Below are positions 24,448 to 33,784 of a stretch of DNA of 64,000 nt, in pieces. Positions within the stretch are counted from its first letter, which is position 1, and every line of letters begins with the position of its first letter. The position numbers were made by a program, and so were the translations under genes. The notes under the pieces are model-generated. The model searched no databases, was not told where the DNA came from, and saw nothing but the letters and a program-made list of their open reading frames with translations. Origin of the DNA: JABDKH01 sp963768565 (GTDB taxonomy: Bacteria; Bacteroidota; Rhodothermia; Rhodothermales; JABDKH01); NCBI GenBank assembly GCA_963768565.1, contig CAVYIO010000020.1, forward strand, positions 124,001 to 188,000, read 5' to 3'.

Positions 24448-26646
24448 ATGCCCCCGACGATGCGCCGAGGCATCTATTTTACGCTCGCGGTCTTCATGCT
24501 CTTCTGTTCTGCGGAGGAAGTGCTGGGGCAGGGTGTCCCGTTCGAGGAAGCGCTTATCGACGTCGGTAACGTCGGAGTGACGGTCACGAACGCCGGTTTT
24601 GTGGGCAAGGCGAACGTACGCAACAGCCCGACCGGTCCCCCGTCGTTCGAGTATCCCCTCGACTCGGGTGTGGAACACCTGTTTGAGGCCGGGCTCTGGA
24701 TCGGCGCGATCCGATCCGACGGGGTCATAACGGTTCGGACCGGCGCCATCACGGCGTCGACCGGATACACGCCGGGAGGCACCGGATACGAATTCGCCCA
24801 GCTTACGCCCATCCTTGAGCGATCTACCCTTCCCACACAGGACGCGTTCAACGCCCGTGCGGTCAGTCACCAGGACTTTATTTCCTCCTTCGCCGATACC
24901 GCCGCCGTCCTGCCAGGGACGTTCATCGAAATGCCGGACGTTCAGGGGAGGCTCGGGGCCAAAGTCCAGATGACGACATATGCGTGGAATTTCCCGTTCA
25001 CGGAGTACTTCGCCATCGTCAACCTGGACATCGTCAACATCAGCGACGCGCCGTGGGACAGCGTTTACGTGGGGATGTATCACGACCTGGTCGTTCGAAA
25101 CATAAACACGTCGAATGATGCCGGAGGTGCGTACTTCAACAAGAACGGACTGGGATGGGTTGACAGCCTGTACGCCTCGTACGCGTTCAACGCGAGCGGC
25201 GCTGAAGAGACGATCAACACCTATGGCGCCATTTCATTCCTCGGTGCGGAGTGGCGAGACCCGCGGACCGGGCAGAACCGGTTCTTCCATCCCAATGTGG
25301 CGAGCGATTACGTGGCCGACGGCTACGCTGCACCGTACGTGAATCTGCGCTGGTGGCAGTTCGGCGGCGGGACAGCGGAGTTCTCGCGACCCTCCGCGGA
25401 CGACGTGCGGTATCAACGCATGAAAGTCCCCTACCCCAACCCGGCCAACTTCGAGACGGAAGAAGATTATCTCAACGAACTTTTGCTCTGGCGGACCCGG
25501 CTGCGAACGGACGGGCAAACCTCGCAGGGAAACTGGATCGGCCTGACCCCGGTCGGCCCGTTCCCCACCATTCTTCCGGGCGACACCGTCCAGGTGACGT
25601 TTGCCCTGACAGCGGCTCTCAAGCCGGATGAGTTTCAGGGCGACTCGGGGAAGCCTATCGACACGGAAGACTCCCGCCGACTGCTCATCAGCAACCTCGA
25701 CTGGGCGCGCCGAACGTATGCCGGAGAAGACAACAATTTCAACGGCGTGCTCGATCCGCAGGAAGACGCGAACGAGAACGGCATCCTGGACCGCTACGTG
25801 ATCCCTGAGCCACCCCGATCTCCGAACGTGCGAGTTGCGTTCGAACAGCCATCCGGTGAGGGTCAGAGACAGACCAACCGCGTGTCCGTTTACTGGGATC
25901 GAGCGGCGGAGCGATCTCTGGATCCGGTCAGCGGCGACTTCGATTTCGAGGGCTACCGGATCTATCGCAGCAAGCCGGGTGATGATCTTGGCGGAAATAT
26001 CCTTGACGCCGCCGCCCTGGTCGCACAGTACGATGCCCCCGAGAATGCAACCGGCTTCAACAACGGATTCGCCGAGGTGGAACTGGCCGAGCCCGTGATC
26101 TTTCCGGACGACACGACGCAGTACTGGTACCGGTTCGATGCCGATCGACTGCTGGGCGGTTGGCAGTATCTGTTCTCGGTGACGGCCTTTGATCGCGGCG
26201 ATGCGGATGCGGGCCTTCCGTCATTCGAATCTTCGCGTGTAGCCAATGCCGTCCGCGTGTTTCCGGGCACTCCCCCGTCGACTTCAGCGGATCGAAAGGT
26301 CGGCGTCTATCCGAATCCGTACCGTGTGCAGGCTGCATGGGATGGAGGCACGTCGCGGACTCGCAAGATCAATTTCTACAACCTGCCGGACAAAGCAGAA
26401 ATCCGGGTGTACACGTTGGCAGGAGAGGTCGTTGCCGAACTCGATCACGACTCGGAAACGTACAAGGGCGACGTGAGATGGTACGACAGTTTTTCGGCCG
26501 ACAATCGTCAGCTGCCCGGCGGTGAGCATTCGTGGGACATTCTATCCGACAACAGCCTCAATATTTCCGGCGGGCTGTACCTGTACACGGTCAAGAACCG
26601 GGATTCGGGCGACGTGCAGAGAGGAAAATTCGTAATTATCAAGTAA
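24448..26646 (+). CDS. secreted protein with EF-hand-like repeats and T9SS-type C-terminal domain
   Basis: 732 residues. A signal peptide (about 1-27, ending EEVLGQ) precedes a long beta-rich body of unknown fold. Around residues 428-450 two Asp/Asn-rich loops, DNNFNGVLDPQEDANENGIL, resemble calcium-binding EF-hand or thrombospondin type 3 repeats. A fibronectin III-like domain follows (about 465-600; VSVYWDRAAE, YRIYRSKPGD, WQYLFSVTAFDRGD). The last 100 residues (VYPNPYRVQAAW to LYLYTVKNRDSG) look like a type A T9SS sorting domain, with conserved YPNP and a final LYLYTV strand. The protein is probably exported and attached to or released from the outer membrane. It is the first gene of a plus-strand surface locus. 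No enzymatic motif was recognised. Confidence 0.82.
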   Translation: MPPTMRRGIYFTLAVFMLFCSAEEVLGQGVPFEEALIDVGNVGVTVTNAGFVGKANVRNSPTGPPSFEYPLDSGVEHLFEAGLWIGAIRSDGVITVRTGAITASTGYTPGGTGYEFAQLTPILERSTLPTQDAFNARAVSHQDFISSFADTAAVLPGTFIEMPDVQGRLGAKVQMTTYAWNFPFTEYFAIVNLDIVNISDAPWDSVYVGMYHDLVVRNINTSNDAGGAYFNKNGLGWVDSLYASYAFNASGAEETINTYGAISFLGAEWRDPRTGQNRFFHPNVASDYVADGYAAPYVNLRWWQFGGGTAEFSRPSADDVRYQRMKVPYPNPANFETEEDYLNELLLWRTRLRTDGQTSQGNWIGLTPVGPFPTILPGDTVQVTFALTAALKPDEFQGDSGKPIDTEDSRRLLISNLDWARRTYAGEDNNFNGVLDPQEDANENGILDRYVIPEPPRSPNVRVAFEQPSGEGQRQTNRVSVYWDRAAERSLDPVSGDFDFEGYRIYRSKPGDDLGGNILDAAALVAQYDAPENATGFNNGFAEVELAEPVIFPDDTTQYWYRFDADRLLGGWQYLFSVTAFDRGDADAGLPSFESSRVANAVRVFPGTPPSTSADRKVGVYPNPYRVQAAWDGGTSRTRKINFYNLPDKAEIRVYTLAGEVVAELDHDSETYKGDVRWYDSFSADNRQLPGGEHSWDILSDNSLNISGGLYLYTVKNRDSGDVQRGKFVIIK

Positions 26647-26720
26647 CCATTTTCATGGGCATCTTACCCGCGTTGAAGCGGGACAAAATTGCAGGAACAA
26701 CCAACCGTAAGGAGAACACG

Positions 26721-28903
26721 ATGAGAAGACGATTTACAGCTTTCGCGGCGATGCTCATGATCGGTGCCATGGTGGCGCCGTGGGCTAGTGCGCAGATCAC
26801 GGATGTGACGGTTCGTGAGATCAATTTTATCCAGCCGGATTCGATTCAGGCTCTGAATGACGCCGGCGTAACGCTCGACGACCCTCGAATTGAGAATGCC
26901 ATCTTCAACGACCTGCGCGGTGACACCGTGCGTGTCCGTGGCGTCGTGATGAGTGACCCGACTCTTTCTGGTCTTTCGACCCCGAATAGCGAAGGTCTTC
27001 CGAGCAGGGTTCATTTCTTCGTCCGGGACACCGCCTCGGTGACTCAGGGTAACGCAGGAATGGGATTGCAGATTGTAGATGGATCCTGGCAGGAGAACGG
27101 AGTGCTCAGCCTCCTCGTGGGTGATGTCATCGAGATCGTCGGCGTTGTCGCCCCCTTCGATGAGGTCATGCAGGTGGCGCCGGTGAGCATCACCGCCCTC
27201 GGCGTATATACGGACTTCGGCCTCCCGGCCTCGATCCTGGACCCGGTCGTCGTCACGTCCGGTGATACGCACAAGGTCGTGGGTCCGGACGGTCTCATTC
27301 AGACCAACTGGGATAATCTCGCTGATCTGCGGGGCCAGTATGTTCGGATTGAGAATGCGGTCGTCCAGAGACGCGACATCAGTTCGGACCGTCCGAACTG
27401 GACGTTCAGTTCCGATGCGGGCGTGACGCAGCTGTACATCAGGGACCTCTCACTGGCGTACCGGAATGACAGAGACGGAGCTCAGGATGCGACGCAGTTC
27501 AGAGTGTTCGATGACGACTTCGTCCCGCCTCCGCCTGGATCCGGAATCAACATTCAGGGCTTCATGTTCATGGATGATTTTGATCCGTTCGCCGTCGGAA
27601 CCGACCCGGACGTCTTGATCAAGATCTCGCCGATGGAGAGGACGGATCTCGAAATCACGGTGACACCGCCGATAGCGTCCGAGCCGAGCAAGCCGGAGAC
27701 GGTGTTGGGAACGGAAGACTCGGCCGTCATAACCGCTGAGATATCTCCGGATCCGACGCGGACCCTCGAGTCGGTCGTGCTCTACTACTACACGTCCTCT
27801 GTCCCTGACACGATGTCGGTTGAAGGCAGTCTCTCGGGCAAGACCCAGATGGCTGTCTACCAGTTCTCGATACCTCCAGCAGCCGACGGCGATTTTGTGA
27901 CCTACTGGATAATCGCCACGGACAACCTCGGTGCGGAGTCGCAGCCGATCGACGTCAGCTATCGTGTGCTTGGCAGCGGAATCTCGACGATTGCGCATGT
28001 TCAGGAGACCGCCGACGGTGGACCTGGTGCTGGCCCGTTTGCCGGCCTCACGTTGCCCATGAACATCACGGCGGACCGTCGTAAGCCAGCCTGACTCGTC
28101 CGGATTCTGGGCGATTCAGGATGACGTAGGACTCGCGCCCTGGAGTGGAATCCTCCTTCGCGACGGCGACACGAATGTGCAGGCGTTGAAGCAGGGCGAC
28201 GTGATCAATATCACGGCGGCGGAGATCGAAGAACGTTTCGATGTGACGCAACTCCGTAATATCACGATGACCGTCACTGGCAACGGCGTGGTGCCTCCGG
28301 GTTACAAGTCCGTGCCGACGAGTGCACTGGTCGATGAGAGTGTTGCCGAGGCCCATGAAGGGATGCTGGTGAGGTTCGAGAATGTCACCATTGTCAGCAT
28401 TGAGAGCTTCGGCGAATGGTCGTTCTCATCGGACGGAACGGCCGACAACGCTGTCAATGCGGACGACGCCTCGGACGCATTCGGTAGCTCGTTCGCTGGA
28501 GACACGTTCGTCCGCAGACGATGTGGTTGCGTTTATCCAGGGCATCTGGTGGTTCTCCTTCGGAGACTACAAGCTCGTTCCGGAGAGCGCTCTCGACATC
28601 GGTGGCGTCAATGTCGCCAACGAGGAATTCGAGGTGCCGGGAGAGTTTGCGCTGGGCCAGAACTACCCGAACCCGTTCAATCCTTCAACGACGATTCAGT
28701 ACAACGTACCGGCAGCGTCGGCAGTCTCCGTCCAGGTGTTCGACATGCTGGGCAGGAAGGTTGCTACGCTAGTGGACGGCCAGGTCGCGGCAGGCACCCA
28801 TACGGTGTCGTTCGATGCCCGTAACCTTGCGAGCGGCGTGTATCTCTATCGCCTCGAGGCGGCAGGAAACGTCATCAACCGTTCCATGATGTTGCTGAAG
28901 TAG
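26721..28903 (+). pseudogene. secreted OB-fold protein with T9SS sorting domain, two frameshifts
   Basis: Starts at ATG 26721 behind a strong AAGGAGA site. The signal peptide ends PWASAQ. Three OB-like domains are visible (DTVRVRGVVMSDP to EIVGVVAPFDE; LRGQYVRIENAVVQ to NIQGFMFMDDF; GDVINITAAEIEERF region), like those in YhcR and ExeM extracellular nucleases, plus an immunoglobulin-like segment. The C-terminus GQNYPNPFNPSTTIQY to GVYLYRLEA is a textbook type A sorting domain. The frame moves by one base near 28072 (GCGG where GCG would keep frame) and again near 28508-28520. Removing two bases gives 726 residues. Both shifts keep conserved sequence on either side, so sequence error is likely. 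It may pair with the nuclease at 36090-37328. Confidence 0.85.
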
Positions 28904-29213
28904 AACAATAGTCATGTCGAGCCTGTCGAGGATATCATGCGGAAGATCCGGCCTCCTGCCGATTCCATGCATGAACGCCTCGACGGGCTCGGGGTGATGC
29001 TGTCTGGGCTTGAGGAGGCGCCCCGCAGTGGACTCAAAGAAGACGCCATTCCCGACATGGTCGGGAATCCATGGGGCGCCGCGATGAGCGTTTGCCCAAA
29101 TGGTTCCTCGCTTTCCCTCGCATGCGCAACGGCAGGCGCAAGGAGGACGGCAGGGAGGATAACTATAGCGGTGGCCCGGACACGCGGGCGGCCTCGTGCG
29201 GCCCTGAAAACAG
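28904..29213. other. long leader/intergenic region before the lipoprotein-TonB-PorV operon
   Basis: 310 bases without a convincing gene. A 94-codon frame at 28937-29221 has unnatural composition, no ribosome site, and ends inside the next gene. The region holds a nested inverted-repeat structure (29017-29080, listed separately) and is the probable site of the promoter and 5' leader of the operon starting at 29214. Confidence 0.5.
29017..29080 (+). promoter_or_regulatory. candidate structured leader: nested inverted repeats
   Basis: Outer arms GGCGCCCC (29017-29024) and GGGGCGCC (29073-29080) pair perfectly. Inside them ATTCCCGAC-ATG-GTCGGGAAT (29048-29068) forms a 9-bp stem with a 3-base loop. 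Together they give a two-helix RNA about 134 bases upstream of the ATG at 29214. No T tract follows, so this is not a standard terminator. It may be a regulatory RNA element or a protein-binding site; I do not recognise a known riboswitch. Confidence 0.5.
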
Positions 29214-30845
29214 ATGTATAGACTCAGGACATTCGTCGTCGTGATCATCGCCGTTATGATGACGGGCGTCTTCGGCGCGTGTGACAGCGACATCGCCGGA
29301 GAGAGACTGGAGAATCTGCCGCCCGAAACCGATCTGGCGGTGCGGGATTCCTCGCTCGTCGACAATCTGGAGTCCGGCGAACGACTTACAAGCACCGTCG
29401 TCGTCTCCTGGACCGGCGATGACCCGGACGGCTTCGTCAGTTCCTTCGATCTTCGCTTCTTTGCCTTCGGGGAGACACCGGCCAAGGATGACCTGTGGAC
29501 CGGAACGACCTCGAACGATACGCTCATCCTGCTCCCGATACCGCCGGGTGAGAAGTTTGCCAACGTCGTTTTTGAAGCACGTGCGATCGACAACGAGGGA
29601 CTCGTCGATCCCACTCCCGCCAGGACCGTATTCCCGATTCGCAACGCACCACCAACGATCCGTTTCAGCACATTTGAACTTGCACCGGACACAACTTTCG
29701 CCCTCTTCTCTTTTGCATGGGTTGCCGATGATCCGGAGGGTCCGGCCAATCTTGATCGAATAGACGTCAGTCTCAATGACAGCCTCAACTTTGTGTCGCT
29801 GCCGTCGGACGTCGAGTTCGTGACCTTTGTGGGAGACGTGGACAAGGCCGACATCGGGCAGACCGAAACGACCGCTCGCCTGTTCTTCGGCCGATCGTTC
29901 AGAGCCAGTGGCCTGGATGTCCCCGGACTCCGGCTTGGCCAGGACAACACGATTTACATTCGATCCGTCGACAAGACCGATACAACCAGTGCCGTCGAGT
30001 CGCACCTGTGGCACGTAAAGAAATCACGCGGCGATCTTCTATACGTCAATGACTATCGGAAGTCCTCGTACAAGACTGTTCAGAACTTCCACATTGGTCT
30101 GCTGCGCGACTATCTGCCTGAAGGCTATGCAATCGATTACTGGGACATCTCCACTCCCTTCGTATCCGGTTCGGCAGGCGGTACGCCACGCTCGGGCCTG
30201 ATTCCGCCGGCTCTCGATCCCACACTCAGGCAGGCGCTGGCCGACTACAAGTATGTTTACTGGGTCGCGACGAGTACGACCGGCAATATCGCTGGCGACA
30301 ATCTTCCATTCGTCGCAGGAGCGACCGACCTTTTCTTTGAACAGGGCGGCAAGATGATGGTGCACAGCCCGATAGCGCTTCCGGCGAATCCGGAAGATAT
30401 CGTCGGAAACCCGGCGCTGTTGCTCCTGCCGCTGTCGGGCCTGGTCTCGTTCCCAGACACGCTGCGACCCGCGTTGAGAATGAGTGTCAACTCGCCAATT
30501 TCACCGACGTCGGTCGTCCCCGGCCTGTCGGTACAGTTTCCGGCCCTCAAGTCCAGCGCCTTCTTTATCAACACTCTGCCGTTCGAAGCTGAAGGTGCGA
30601 ACGTCGTTCCGCTGGCCGACGGCACGTATACGTACGTGACGCGGGTAGGCGGGCGACAGGGCCCGTGGTTCGGCTCCTCCGCGATCGCCTCGATCAGCGC
30701 AGACCGTCGAGTCGGACTCTTCGGGCTGCCTCTCGTAAACGAGCAGTCGGGAGCCCAGAACCTTGTCGGCGCGGACGGCGACGTCAACGCTCCGACACAG
30801 GCAATACGGCTGATGTTGGAAAGCCTCGGATTTCCCCGAAGATGA
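29214..30845 (+). CDS. surface-locus lipoprotein of unknown function
   Basis: 543 residues. The signal ends in a lipobox, MTGVFGACDSD, with the acylated Cys at residue 23. The first half contains one or two fibronectin/Ig-like domains (SWTGDDPDGFVSSFDLRFF and AWVADDPEGPANLDRIDV are typical). The second half (from LLYVNDYRKSSYKTVQNF near residue 275) alternates strands and helices and resembles a flavodoxin or glutamine-amidotransferase-like fold, with no obvious catalytic Cys. Similar lipoproteins occur beside TonB receptors in Rhodothermota and related groups, but I cannot give a function. The stop codon overlaps the TonB receptor start (ATGA at 30842-30845), which indicates translational coupling. 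Confidence 0.8.
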   Translation: MYRLRTFVVVIIAVMMTGVFGACDSDIAGERLENLPPETDLAVRDSSLVDNLESGERLTSTVVVSWTGDDPDGFVSSFDLRFFAFGETPAKDDLWTGTTSNDTLILLPIPPGEKFANVVFEARAIDNEGLVDPTPARTVFPIRNAPPTIRFSTFELAPDTTFALFSFAWVADDPEGPANLDRIDVSLNDSLNFVSLPSDVEFVTFVGDVDKADIGQTETTARLFFGRSFRASGLDVPGLRLGQDNTIYIRSVDKTDTTSAVESHLWHVKKSRGDLLYVNDYRKSSYKTVQNFHIGLLRDYLPEGYAIDYWDISTPFVSGSAGGTPRSGLIPPALDPTLRQALADYKYVYWVATSTTGNIAGDNLPFVAGATDLFFEQGGKMMVHSPIALPANPEDIVGNPALLLLPLSGLVSFPDTLRPALRMSVNSPISPTSVVPGLSVQFPALKSSAFFINTLPFEAEGANVVPLADGTYTYVTRVGGRQGPWFGSSAIASISADRRVGLFGLPLVNEQSGAQNLVGADGDVNAPTQAIRLMLESLGFPRR

Positions 30846-33784
30846 TGCACTCCATTCATAGCGGGTTTCTCGTTACCACCCGGCAACTCTTGCTGCTGGC
30901 GGCCTTCTTGATCCTGGCGGGCCCGCTCGAAGCTTTCGCGCAGGGCAGTATACGCGGAACCGTCACGGATGAGACATCGGGCGAATCGTTAATAGGCGTG
31001 AACGTAATCGTCGTAGGCTCCGCCAAAGGTGCTGCCACAGACCTTCAGGGTCGCTACGTAATTCCGTCAGTCCGCGGCGGCCAGTATTCGATCAAGTTTT
31101 CCTACATCGGATTCGAGACCAAGCTGTTCACGGGAATAGCGGTTCGAGACGGAGCCGAAACGGTCCTCAACGCCACGCTCAATGAGTCGATACTATCGGC
31201 AGAGGATGAGATCGTCATTGTTGGCGAGCGCCCGCTGCTCGACGTGGAGCAATCGACGAGTACGTTTGCCATCACGAAGGAACAGTTGGAGGTGGCTCCG
31301 CTTCGCGACGTGCAGTCCGCAGTCGCCACCCAGGTCGGTGTGATCCGTGATCCGACAGGCCTGTATATCCGTGGCGGCCGTGCGGAGGAAACCGGATTCA
31401 TGGTCGATGGCGTATCCGCAAAGGACCCCCTCGCGGGGACAGGCTTCGGTCTGGACATCGGATCCAACGCGTTCAGTGAAATCGAGGTGACGACTGGTGG
31501 TGTGGGAGCTGAGTTTGGAGACGTCACGTCTGGCGTCGTCTCTGTGCGGACGCAGGACGGATCCGACCGTTTTGCCGGCTACTTCTCACACAAGAGAGAT
31601 GGCCTCGGATTCAATAGCGATGCGCGCGCCAACTTCGGCGAAGACATCTACGAACTGAATGTCAGCGGTCCGATCGTCAAAGGCAAACTGCGCTTCTTCC
31701 TGTCCGGCCAGGTACAGGTCGCGGACGGTTTCACCCGCCAGACGGCCACGCCGGATCAGGTTCAATCGTCATTGATCGACGGCGACTTCTTTATGCCTCG
31801 TACCGGCAATCGCTGGAGCGGCATTTCAAAGCTCTCATACGATGTTCAGCCGGGGAAACGAATCCAGGTCTCCTACCAGCGATCGCTGACGGTCAATCAG
31901 AACACGCGGATGTTGCAGGTCACTGGCAATGACGCCGTCGTGTCACCCGGATTCCAGTACGCGTTTGTTCTGGACCCGGATAATGCGAACACGTACACGC
32001 ACGACAATATCATCGGCTACGTAAAGTGGTCTCATGTACTCAACGACCAGTCGTTCTACGATGTCCAGGTCAGTCGGCTATTCACGAAACTTCGTTCGGA
32101 CGCCAACGGCCGACCGTGGAGGCCGCTGAGCGTTGACACGGAGCTCGATCCCGAAAGCATTGTCACGTATCCGGCCAATATTTTCGTCGGCGAAGACGGT
32201 CAGCCGGTCAATCCCAATGCGCTGTTCGTGCTCCCCGGACCGGGACTCGTGAACAACGGGGGAATCGCGACACGATTCCACGACCACTTCGCGGAGGAGT
32301 ACACGCTGCACGGTACGTACACTCATTTTTCCGTTTCCAAGAATCATCGAACGACGGCCGGCATCGACGCCAAGTTCAATGACTACCAGTGGATCGACGT
32401 GATACGGCCGTGGGTCGGTGCACCGATCGGTGATGACGAAAGCGCGACGCAGACGAATCGTCTTGGCGAGAGCTCCGATATCTGGAGGGTAAAGCCGCGA
32501 CGTGGTGCAGTGTTCGCCACACACCAGATTCGCTACCGGGGCCTGATCGCAAATGCGGGCGCAAGACTGGAGTACTGGGCTCCGGGCAAGTACGTCGATG
32601 ACCTGATCGACGACGAGCGCGCTCCCATACTGGACGGTATCCGGGAAGCTTACCTCAACGACACGTTCAAGCTGTTCGGGCTTCGATACAAACTGCGCTT
32701 ACTTCCGAAGATCAGAGTCTCCTTCCCCATCCAGGAAAACCGGGTCCTTTTCTTCAACTACGGACACTCGACGAAAGTCCCGCATCCAACGTTCGTATAC
32801 ACCGGACTGGATCCGTTCTTTCAGGATCGAAGTTTCTTCGCAGACCTCGGCAATCCGAACCTTGACCCCGAGGTCGATATCTCGTACGAGCTCGGGCTGC
32901 GCAATCAGTTCTCGAGCAACGATGTGTTGAACGTCGCAGCGTTCTGGCGCGACAAATTTGACTTCATCACGGTCGAGAGTGTGATCATCAAGGATCCGAC
33001 AGGCCGGGAGACGTCGCGAGCATTCAGAGTGAATGGTGATTTCGCGCGCGTCCGCGGCATCGAGGCGAGCTATCTGAAGCGCATCGGAAAGTGGTTTCAG
33101 GGGCAGGTGTCAGGGTCATTCTCAAAAGCAACCGGCCTGAGTTCGACGAATAACGATGCACTCGCACAGTTCCTGGCGCGCGGTGACATCGACAACACGT
33201 TCGAGACACCTTTGGCGTGGGATCGACCGATCGACTTGAAGGTGAACACGACGTTTTCGCATGACAGCGATCGTCCCCTGTTCGGGATACCCGGCCTGAA
33301 CCGGCTGAAGCTATACGTGGCGGGCACGTTCCGTAGCGGCCAGAGATACACGCCGGTCGAGTTCAAGGGCCGCGAGGTGAATCCGTTTACGGGTGAGCAG
33401 GACTGGAGACCGATCTACGAGCGAAGCCAGGATCCTGCCGACCGGTTCTCCGAGATTGGAGATCCGTGGCTGTGGTTCGATCTGAACCTTCAGCGCAGGA
33501 TAGATGTCTGGGGCGGAGATCTGACGATCTCGCTTGAGGTCACGAATCTCTTTGACCAGAAGAACTCGATCATTGTCAATCCGGTTACGGGAACGGCCTA
33601 CCCGAATGTTGACCCGTCGACGACGGACTTCACGGCCCTCCGCGATGACCCGTCGTTCGATGTCGGCGCCGGTACCCGCGATCCGAGATACGAGGATCCT
33701 ACATCAGGCGGTCTCCCTCCCTTCAATCCCGCCCGCTTCCTTCCCCAGCGTCACCTGATGCTTGGGCTTTCATATCGATTCTAG
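30842..33784 (+). CDS. TonB-dependent outer-membrane receptor with carboxypeptidase-like N-terminal domain
   Basis: 980 residues from ATG 30842. The signal peptide ends EAFAQ. Residues 34-120 (GSIRGTVTDETSGESLIGVN) form the carboxypeptidase D regulatory-like domain common in Bacteroidota receptors. A plug domain follows (QVGVIRDPTGLYIRGGRAEE, EIEVTTGGVGAEFGDVTSG), then a long 22-strand-type barrel that ends in an aromatic residue (LPQRHLMLGLSYRF), as outer-membrane barrels do. It imports large or scarce substrates using TonB energy. Its neighbours, secreted OB-fold and nuclease proteins, suggest breakdown products of extracellular nucleic acid as possible substrates, which is inference. Its stop TAG shares a base with the GTG start of the next gene. 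Confidence 0.92.
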   Translation: MMHSIHSGFLVTTRQLLLLAAFLILAGPLEAFAQGSIRGTVTDETSGESLIGVNVIVVGSAKGAATDLQGRYVIPSVRGGQYSIKFSYIGFETKLFTGIAVRDGAETVLNATLNESILSAEDEIVIVGERPLLDVEQSTSTFAITKEQLEVAPLRDVQSAVATQVGVIRDPTGLYIRGGRAEETGFMVDGVSAKDPLAGTGFGLDIGSNAFSEIEVTTGGVGAEFGDVTSGVVSVRTQDGSDRFAGYFSHKRDGLGFNSDARANFGEDIYELNVSGPIVKGKLRFFLSGQVQVADGFTRQTATPDQVQSSLIDGDFFMPRTGNRWSGISKLSYDVQPGKRIQVSYQRSLTVNQNTRMLQVTGNDAVVSPGFQYAFVLDPDNANTYTHDNIIGYVKWSHVLNDQSFYDVQVSRLFTKLRSDANGRPWRPLSVDTELDPESIVTYPANIFVGEDGQPVNPNALFVLPGPGLVNNGGIATRFHDHFAEEYTLHGTYTHFSVSKNHRTTAGIDAKFNDYQWIDVIRPWVGAPIGDDESATQTNRLGESSDIWRVKPRRGAVFATHQIRYRGLIANAGARLEYWAPGKYVDDLIDDERAPILDGIREAYLNDTFKLFGLRYKLRLLPKIRVSFPIQENRVLFFNYGHSTKVPHPTFVYTGLDPFFQDRSFFADLGNPNLDPEVDISYELGLRNQFSSNDVLNVAAFWRDKFDFITVESVIIKDPTGRETSRAFRVNGDFARVRGIEASYLKRIGKWFQGQVSGSFSKATGLSSTNNDALAQFLARGDIDNTFETPLAWDRPIDLKVNTTFSHDSDRPLFGIPGLNRLKLYVAGTFRSGQRYTPVEFKGREVNPFTGEQDWRPIYERSQDPADRFSEIGDPWLWFDLNLQRRIDVWGGDLTISLEVTNLFDQKNSIIVNPVTGTAYPNVDPSTTDFTALRDDPSFDVGAGTRDPRYEDPTSGGLPPFNPARFLPQRHLMLGLSYRF

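Noticed and set aside
28937..29221. 94-codon plus-strand frame in the leader region
   Set aside because: No ribosome site, no motif, composition like random GC-rich DNA, and it ends inside the next gene. The region is better explained as a structured leader.
28769..29950. Minus-strand open frame of 393 codons across the leader and the lipoprotein gene
   Set aside because: Low-complexity Ser/Arg/Pro composition and full overlap with the lipoprotein gene, which has a signal peptide and lipobox. No ribosome site.
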